Assembly (NCBI GenBank): GCA_030429785.1
Contig: JAUIEQ010000027.1
Coordinates: 1-8,871, forward strand
From: a bacterium
Lineage (GTDB): Bacteria; Patescibacteriota; Patescibacteriia; S139-126; S139-133
Reading direction: 5' to 3'
DNA: 8,871 nucleotides
Shown here in pieces: positions 4,589 through 8,871 of the stretch. Positions within the stretch are counted from its first letter, which is position 1, and the number at the start of each line of letters is the position of its first letter. The notes beneath the pieces were generated by a model, which had not been told where the DNA came from, did not search any database, and saw only the letters and a program-made list of their open reading frames with translations. A program made the translations under genes and the position numbers.

Positions 4589-7340
4589 AACGGTACAAAC
4601 CAGCACCTAGCAACACAAGCAGTGACCCAATCACCCACAACATCATTGGCATAACTGGACGACCGCCGGTTTCTGGCAATGCTTGAAAACCAAGCACGCT
4701 GGGATCAGTTGAATTAACAGCCTCAGATGCACCAACATTAGTATCTGGGTCAGCATCATTTGCTATGTCACCTCCAACACCATCGCTCGTTGCTGTATCA
4801 GCTGATGTTGCGTCTGTTTGCACTGCATCATTTGCCACCGTATCATCCGCAACGTCGTTGTTTGTTACAGTATCAGTTCCTGTTGCATCATCAGTAAAAC
4901 CAAGTACTTGAGGCGCTGTCACGCTCATCATCAACTCTTTTTGATCAAAGTACCGATCTCCAGTCAACTGCTGACTTTGCGCAGATGCTGCTGTAGCGTA
5001 CTCGCCCACATCTGTCGTCGCATCAACCGCTACCATGAAACTCACCTCTTCCTCAGACCGCTTATCCAAGTCACCAAGATCCCATGTCTGTGTTCGTCCA
5101 TCATCTGAAACTGCAATTGATACAGCAGATGCTATTGAGAATGCTGCCGCACTAACACTGTCAGTTGATGTGCTGTTATCAGATGCAGTTCCTGGGAATG
5201 AAAATCCTTCAGGCAAAGCAACGGTCAATACTACATCTCGAGCACGAGCGCTTCCTTTATTCTCTACCATAACTGCAATCTGAGCTTGCCCACCTGCATT
5301 AATTACTGCATCAAGCGAACTAATACTTACTTCAATATCAGGACGACCTACGCTACCGCCACCACCTGATGAAGTATTGCCTGTATTTGTATTGCTTGAT
5401 GATGTGTCACTTTCATTTGAGTCATCAGATGTATCTGAAGTGTCATCAGTAGTATCGTCTGTTGTATCATCTGATGTGTCATCACTAGTGTCACCTGTAT
5501 TTGGAACATATCCATCACATTGACCAAACTTATTATCATTAAAGATATTCAACATATCATCTGCAGATGCAACTGGTGCAAAATACTCACCGCCAGTTAC
5601 TACTGACATAGCTGACAACAACGTTTCATCTACTGCTGAGCTCATACCAAAAGTATAGATATGATGACCAGCCAATTGCGCAGACTGATATTCAGCTTCG
5701 ACTAACGTCAAATCCTCACCGTTTGTAACAGTACCTGGCTGTGACGGTAATGTCGGATGCCCATCAGTAAAGAGCAAAATCTTTTCACTACTTTTTGGCG
5801 TCAGACTGCTTGCCAATTGTTCGTTTGCAAGCTCAAGACCGCCACCAAGAAATGTTCCGCCATTTCCTGAAGCCAACGCAGTAATTGCAGCTTGCACTTG
5901 TGTCTTATAATCAGATGTTGCTTGACCAAGCGGCAACACAACTTCTGTTGACGGCGTACCAGCAAATACAACCAAGCTCACTTGATCATCAGTTGTCAGT
6001 TGGTCAACAAATGTATTTGCTAAAACCTTTGCATTGTCCAACAATGTATCACTCCATGTTTCACCAAGGAATTCGCATGATACCTTGCCAAGACCTGTAT
6101 AAAACGGATCTGAACACTCGCCCATGCTGTTTGAAATATCGATCAAAACAACTGCATCAATTGGCATTGGACAAATAATTTCTTCATTGGTGAATTCAAA
6201 ATTACCAGTGAAGCCGGGCACGACAGTAAACTCAAATGAGTCGCCCTCCACTGGACTGACACGCGCCCAGTTTTGTTCAAGTGTTTGTGTGACCGCGTAC
6301 TCACCAACTGCAAGACTGTCAAATGTCACACACCCATTTGTTGTTTGATGTGTTACCACATCAGCATATGAACCATTAGTATTCATGGACAATGTCACGT
6401 CCCAATTATCAAGTAATGCATCAGTATCCACATCTCGCAAACATACTGTCGCAGTACCTGCTGCATAGTTTCCGAAGTCATTATTTTCATGAATCCAACT
6501 TCCTGAACCTACACTAATATCATACTGACCAGCATCTGGAGCTGATTGAACATATCCTGCCGGAACAGTCTCACTTACTGAATAATCACCTTCTGGAAGT
6601 GGCGAAAACTCATAAAACCCATCAGCACCTGTAGTGTAACTACCAGACAGATCGCCTGAAAGCACTACCTCAACTCCTGAGAGCGGCTGCTCATCTGCAT
6701 CCCAAACTCCATCTGCATTTGCATCATCCCATTTATATCCTGAAATACTACCAACCTCTGTATAGTGAACAAGCGCCGGAATCCAATCAAACCACAACAA
6801 TCGACCACTGTTTCCAAAGTCACTTGCAGTTACACGAATAACAAAATCACCATTAACTAATGATGACTGATCAATTGACAATCCCCAGAGATCATTTGAA
6901 CCACCGAAAATATAATCATTTGATGACAATCCAATGTCTGGGGTTTGGCTTCCGGTTGATGAAAAAGTATTTCCACCATCTACCGAAATTTCAATGCCCA
7001 AATTACGTATTCCACTCTCTCCACCTCCGTACAGATCATCAACGCCGATTGAGATACCATCAATTACAACATTTTCTGGAATTGAAAAGTTGTACCCATA
7101 AAAATAATGGACTTGATTTTGACGTATTTCAACTTCGTCACCACCGTCTGCTTGACCGGCAATGCCATCAGTAAAATCCCCGCTGTTGCTTGTTGGTGAG
7201 AACCAGCCTGTAGTTGCCGCCTGAGCAACAGACACAAAACTGAATCCGCCTTGTGAGGCGACCACCATCATAATAAGCACAGCATAGACAAACATGCGCA
7301 CATTTCCTCCAACAACCCTCCGTAGTGTACTTGCTTTCAT
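4566..7340 (-). CDS. LPETG-anchored vWA-domain surface adhesin with SdrD/Cna-B-like domains
   Basis: Residue numbers count from the farthest in-frame ATG (7415). I prefer M26 at 7340, which gives a basic n-region, a hydrophobic core and likely cleavage at AQA|ATTG (66/67). GTG at 7301 or ATG at 7295, next to a GGAGG, are alternatives. Domains in order: a beta-sandwich at ~67-220; an SdrD_B-like domain at ~222-318 with DANADGVWD; a second Cna-B/SpaA-like domain at ~321-411; a von Willebrand A domain at ~417-630 with metal site DISNS (426-430), T521 and D551; an Asp/Ser/Thr linker at 634-690; a DUF11/CARDB-like domain at ~691-835; an acidic linker; then LPETG (913-917), a membrane helix and a short tail with arginine. 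This is the layout of Gram-positive tip adhesins. It is probably an attachment protein displayed by the overlapping sortase; the ligand is unknown. Confidence 0.93.
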   Translation of the reverse strand: MKASTLRRVVGGNVRMFVYAVLIMMVVASQGGFSFVSVAQAATTGWFSPTSNSGDFTDGIAGQADGGDEVEIRQNQVHYFYGYNFSIPENVVIDGISIGVDDLYGGGESGIRNLGIEISVDGGNTFSSTGSQTPDIGLSSNDYIFGGSNDLWGLSIDQSSLVNGDFVIRVTASDFGNSGRLLWFDWIPALVHYTEVGSISGYKWDDANADGVWDADEQPLSGVEVVLSGDLSGSYTTGADGFYEFSPLPEGDYSVSETVPAGYVQSAPDAGQYDISVGSGSWIHENNDFGNYAAGTATVCLRDVDTDALLDNWDVTLSMNTNGSYADVVTHQTTNGCVTFDSLAVGEYAVTQTLEQNWARVSPVEGDSFEFTVVPGFTGNFEFTNEEIICPMPIDAVVLIDISNSMGECSDPFYTGLGKVSCEFLGETWSDTLLDNAKVLANTFVDQLTTDDQVSLVVFAGTPSTEVVLPLGQATSDYKTQVQAAITALASGNGGTFLGGGLELANEQLASSLTPKSSEKILLFTDGHPTLPSQPGTVTNGEDLTLVEAEYQSAQLAGHHIYTFGMSSAVDETLLSAMSVVTGGEYFAPVASADDMLNIFNDNKFGQCDGYVPNTGDTSDDTSDDTTDDTTDDTSDTSDDSNESDTSSSNTNTGNTSSGGGGSVGRPDIEVSISSLDAVINAGGQAQIAVMVENKGSARARDVVLTVALPEGFSFPGTASDNSTSTDSVSAAAFSIASAVSIAVSDDGRTQTWDLGDLDKRSEEEVSFMVAVDATTDVGEYATAASAQSQQLTGDRYFDQKELMMSVTAPQVLGFTDDATGTDTVTNNDVADDTVANDAVQTDATSADTATSDGVGGDIANDADPDTNVGASEAVNSTDPSVLGFQALPETGGRPVMPMMLWVIGSLLVLLGAGLYRYGSAREV
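5406..5492 (-). repeat. Asp-Ser/Thr-rich linker repeat in the adhesin
   Basis: Residues 642-670 are a near-repeat of T/S-D-D triplets, followed by an Asn/Ser/Gly-rich stretch ending GGGGSVG. It separates the vWA domain from the DUF11-like domain and is probably a flexible, acidic spacer. The repeated codons could change in number by slippage. Confidence 0.6.
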
Positions 7341-7383
7341 AGCTAAGGCTTTAATGGTTAAGACAAATCCTCCGTTGTCCTCC
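7306..7383 (-). promoter_or_regulatory. Four GGAGG motifs around the adhesin start
   Basis: GGAGG occurs on the minus strand at 7383-7379, 7373-7369, 7321-7317 and 7310-7306. The last is 4 bases before a GTG (7301) and 10 bases before an ATG (7295), both in frame with the adhesin, and so competes with the ATG at 7340 for the true start. The first pair shares the 10-mer AATGGAGGAC with the intergenic GGAGG array at 3756-3765. Confidence 0.45.
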
Positions 7384-7476
7384 ATTCTTGTCTCGACGAT
7401 GTGCATGGTCATCATGCGGGGAATCTTCGCTGAGAAAGCATTTATTTATTTTTGCTTCGGCGTTATCTTTCCACTT

Positions 7477-7504
7477 CTTATAAAAAATGTCAAATTGTGT
7501 ACAA
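7477..7504 (-). promoter_or_regulatory. Candidate promoter of the adhesin-sortase pair
   Basis: On the minus strand a good -10 TATAAG (7482-7477) has a weak -35 TTGTAC (7504-7499) at a 16-base spacer. A consensus TTGACA (7493-7488) lies nearby but has no good -10 at normal spacing. The predicted leader is about 130 nt to the ATG at 7340. The VanZ terminator just upstream means the pair needs its own promoter in this gap. Confidence 0.35.
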
Positions 7505-7551
7505 GTTTTTTCCACATTGTTATCGACAGCCATCACTGCGTACATAAAAAC

Positions 7552-7580
7552 AAAAAAACAGCTTTTCCCAATTAAGCTGT
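7552..7580 (-). terminator. Terminator after the VanZ-like gene
   Basis: On the minus strand ACAGCTT (7580-7574) pairs perfectly with AAGCTGT (7564-7558) around a 9-nt loop and runs into a seven-T tract (7558-7552, the first T shared with the stem). It lies 17 bases past the VanZ stop codon. Confidence 0.75.
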
Positions 7581-7597
7581 CAACCTATCAGTCAAAA

Positions 7598-7972
7598 CTA
7601 TTTCCAGAACTTTTTTATAAGCACCAATGTAAGCGCAATACCAATTGCGTCTATACCAACATCAGCCCAGCTTCCAGAACGACCAAATACAAATGTCTGA
7701 TGATATTCATCGAGCATTGCGTATATCAATGCACCAACTACAGCAATTTCAATACAGATGTATTTCCATACATGCAGCGTATATGCTGCTCGAGCAAGCA
7801 AAAATGTCAAAACAGCGTATTCGGTAATATGAGCTAACTTGCGCAAAACCAAATCAACTCGACTTGGTAACCCGCTATGCAAACTTGGCTGCGCTGACAA
7901 AAAATAAATACCAACCATCCATATGATCGCAAGTCCCCAGTGCAGTGTTTGTTGTTGAGTGGCTTTCTTCAT
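7598..7972 (-). CDS. VanZ-like family membrane protein
   Basis: This encodes 124 residues, the size of stand-alone VanZ-like proteins. Family motifs are in order: an N-terminal helix ending FLSAQPS (24-30), then RKLAHITEYAVL (44-55), then DEYHQTFVFGRSGSWADVGID (88-108), with about four membrane helices in all. VanZ itself lowers teicoplanin susceptibility in enterococci by an unclear route. Most family members are uncharacterised envelope proteins, so antibiotic resistance should not be assumed. The ATG directly follows the T-tract of the preceding gene's terminator and has no Shine-Dalgarno. It cannot begin much later without losing the first helix. Stop is TAG, followed by a good terminator, so it is probably not in an operon with the adhesin. 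Confidence 0.9.
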   Translation of the reverse strand: MKKATQQQTLHWGLAIIWMVGIYFLSAQPSLHSGLPSRVDLVLRKLAHITEYAVLTFLLARAAYTLHVWKYICIEIAVVGALIYAMLDEYHQTFVFGRSGSWADVGIDAIGIALTLVLIKKFWK

Positions 7973-8001
7973 AAAAAAATAAACAAAGCATTACCTTTGT
8001 T
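7973..8001 (-). terminator. Terminator between the 71-residue gene and the VanZ-like gene
   Basis: On the minus strand AACAAAG (8001-7995) and CTTTGTT (7988-7982) form a perfect 7-bp stem with a 6-nt loop. The tail is T-A followed by seven T (7979-7973), and the last T touches the VanZ start codon. It ends transcription 33 bases past the 71-residue gene, or acts as an attenuator for VanZ. Confidence 0.7.
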
Positions 8002-8033
8002 CCCAGTAACCATAATCGCATCGAGACCGCAAT

Positions 8034-8249
8034 TTAAATATCAGCTACTGTACTGACCATCTCTAAAATAAACCCAATAACCATAAAAGCAACGCCGATC
8101 ATTGCTATGCGTTGTTCACGTTTCATTGTCCTAAACACTTGCTCATCAACTCTATGCTCTTGCAAGAAACGATGGTGTACCATGATTGCAGTAAAAGCAA
8201 TCATGATTTTGCCGATCATGTCTAATGTTCTACCAAAAATATATAGCAT
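8034..8249 (-). CDS. Small two-helix membrane protein, function unknown
   Basis: This encodes 71 residues. Two hydrophobic segments lie at about 8-24 (LDMIGKIMIAFTAIMV) and 47-66 (RIAMIGVAFMVIGFILEMV). A charged loop with HHRFLQEHRVDEQVFRTMKREQ joins them and probably faces the cytoplasm. I do not recognise a named family. It has its own promoter (TTGAAT-18-TATACT) and terminator, so it appears to be a real monocistronic gene. The ATG at 8249 follows a predicted 16-17 nt leader with no Shine-Dalgarno. The next gene encodes another small membrane protein, but the terminator between them argues against a simple operon. Confidence 0.72.
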   Translation of the reverse strand: MLYIFGRTLDMIGKIMIAFTAIMVHHRFLQEHRVDEQVFRTMKREQRIAMIGVAFMVIGFILEMVSTVADI

Positions 8250-8272
8250 GAGGAATATAATATAATGTTATT

Positions 8273-8302
8273 AGTATACCATTAAAAAAGTCTCTAATTC
8301 AA
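8273..8302 (-). promoter_or_regulatory. Promoter of the 71-residue membrane protein
   Basis: On the minus strand -35 TTGAAT (8302-8297), an 18-base spacer and -10 TATACT (8278-8273) predict a start near 8266, about 17 bases before the ATG. The -35 hexamer lies mostly in the loop of the upstream gene's terminator, so terminator and promoter are interleaved. Confidence 0.55.
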
Positions 8303-8311
8303 GAGACTTTT
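8284..8311 (-). terminator. Terminator of the 103-residue gene
   Basis: Perfect 10-bp arms (8311-8302 and 8295-8286) surround a 6-nt loop, with six T on the minus strand at 8289-8284 (partly inside the stem). It lies 15 bases past the stop codon. The plus-strand reading also ends in four T, so it may work in both directions. Confidence 0.8.
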
Positions 8312-8326
8312 GATATTATCGCATAG

Positions 8327-8638
8327 TTATTTTGGCTCTACAATAAGTACCGCTGAATTTTCAATGGCATTGCAACGATTTTCCAATTGCTGGATCAGCT
8401 TTGTGCTTTGACCTTTTTCATAATACCGACTGTTAAAGGTGACTTTACCGTACAGAAAAAAAACTTCTGTAAATGTATCACTAACCATGTTAGTCCCAAC
8501 CCACCAACTACTTTCTGCCGGCGCATACCTGAGCGTAATTTTTACCTTTTCATTTTCAAACAGCATCAAATCAGTGCAATGGGTTGGTCCTGTAACCATA
8601 AAACGATTTAAAATGTTAATAAACATTCGAGCAATCAT
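8327..8638 (-). CDS. Hypothetical 103-residue protein
   Basis: I do not recognise a family. The protein has no clear signal peptide or membrane helix. It alternates charged and beta-prone segments (KVKITLRYAP, TEVFFLYGKVTF), has a WW pair at 45-46, two cysteines (21 and 89) and a C-terminal acidic/basic helix-like part (STKLIQQLENRCNAIENS). It is probably a small soluble, cytoplasmic, mixed alpha/beta protein. The start at 8638 is fixed by a perfect GAGGTGAT Shine-Dalgarno with a short gap. It is the only gene here with such a signal, which makes it a convincing gene despite its size. It ends in TAA 15 bases before a strong terminator, and nothing upstream in the window is co-transcribed with it. 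Confidence 0.75.
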   Translation of the reverse strand: MIARMFINILNRFMVTGPTHCTDLMLFENEKVKITLRYAPAESSWWVGTNMVSDTFTEVFFLYGKVTFNSRYYEKGQSTKLIQQLENRCNAIENSAVLIVEPK

Positions 8639-8641
8639 TAC

Positions 8642-8649
8642 ATCACCTC
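8642..8649 (-). promoter_or_regulatory. Ribosome binding site of the 103-residue gene
   Basis: GAGGTGAT on the minus strand is an eight-base match to the 16S anti-Shine-Dalgarno and stands three bases before the ATG (seven bases from the GAGG core). It fixes the start at 8638 rather than at the internal methionines. Confidence 0.8.
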
Positions 8650-8871
8650 ATACGTGTTTTATTGTACTAGTAAATTAAATACCGCCGCATTACTTTTACT
8701 GAACAAAACTATATGAACAATAATAGTGTACAGTAATATATGCTGCAAAAACTGTCAATCTACACAAATCAAAAAAATAAAGATTAAAAAATTTTTATAT
8801 ACAGGATAATTATGTATCTCGGACTGTCAATCGACTTGTTTTTTCTGATAAAATTTAACTTTCGTTAATAC
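8650..8871. other. A/T-rich intergenic region at the right edge
   Basis: No coding frame is supported here on either strand. The 10-mer ACTGTCAATC occurs twice (8751-8760 and 8823-8832). On the minus strand each copy contains TTGACA, so these may be -35 elements for the 103-residue gene, although no convincing -10 sits at standard spacing. A possible -10 (TACAAT, 8666-8661) lies just before the ribosome binding site. A short stem with a GAAA tetraloop (TTAAC/GTTAA) lies at the extreme edge on the minus strand. Confidence 0.45.

Noticed and set aside
6860..7174. Plus-strand 104-codon frame rich in His, Arg and Leu
   Set aside because: It is antisense to the adhesin's N-terminal beta-sandwich region and shows no start signal or motif.
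7490..7530. Replication origin suggested by DnaA-like boxes
   Set aside because: Only one box fits the consensus, no dnaA, dnaN or rpmH gene is nearby, and no A/T-rich unwinding element with ordered repeats is evident.
7351..7545. Minus-strand 64-codon frame between the VanZ-like gene and the adhesin
   Set aside because: It has no ribosome binding site, begins upstream of the candidate promoter at 7477-7504, overlaps the 5' part of the longest adhesin frame, and shows no recognisable domain.
1..8871. TGA read as glycine (code 25)
   Set aside because: No in-frame TGA appears in about 2,200 codons of supported genes, although glycine is frequent. The single TGA in the orphan unit is not enough evidence.
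1..8871. tRNA, rRNA, CRISPR arrays, insertion sequences and attachment sites
   Set aside because: No cloverleaf-type sequence, evenly spaced direct repeats, transposase or integrase frame, or terminal inverted repeats were seen on either strand.

Overview
The window reads as a stretch of accessory, cell-surface chromosome from a bacterium of the Patescibacteria (Candidate Phyla Radiation). This is an inference from style, not from a marker gene. The signs are moderate-to-low G+C, very short genes beside very long secreted ones, Asn/Gly-rich 'TGD/TGNA' repeat proteins with a DUF11-like domain, a 'VLGF...LPETG' sorting signal, and a small VanZ-like protein. All six complete genes end in TAA or TAG, and no long frame contains an in-frame TGA. 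That fits the standard bacterial code and gives no support for the TGA=Gly code of Gracilibacteria and Absconditabacteria.

Every supported gene lies on the minus strand, so the region is read from right to left. At the right end are a 103-residue protein of unknown function (8638-8327, the only gene with a textbook Shine-Dalgarno), a 71-residue two-helix membrane protein (8249-8034) and a VanZ-family membrane protein (7972-7598). Each is followed by a hairpin-plus-T-tract terminator. Next is a surface-display pair: a ~925-residue exported adhesin with SdrD/Cna-B-like domains, a von Willebrand factor A domain and an LPETG anchor (start chosen at 7340, stop at 4566), overlapped by 23 bases by its probable sortase (4588-3971).

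The 527-base gap 3970-3444 is the least ordinary part. It holds what looks like a complete small transcription unit: a TTGACA-16-TACAAT promoter, about 280 nt of sequence with five GGAGG motifs, and a terminator. No convincing protein gene lies within it. To its left are a 251-residue secreted repeat protein with expression-biased codons (3443-2688), two abutting RNA hairpins (2670-2606), an operator-like palindromic region, and the first 847 codons of a large secreted protein (2541-1) that runs off the left edge. That protein carries four ~90-residue repeats related to those in the 251-residue protein.

Together the genes suggest a cell-envelope display locus: one anchored vWA adhesin with its sortase, and two members of a repeat-protein family that may form a surface layer or fibres. 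The family and fold assignments come from motifs read by eye. No database search was possible.
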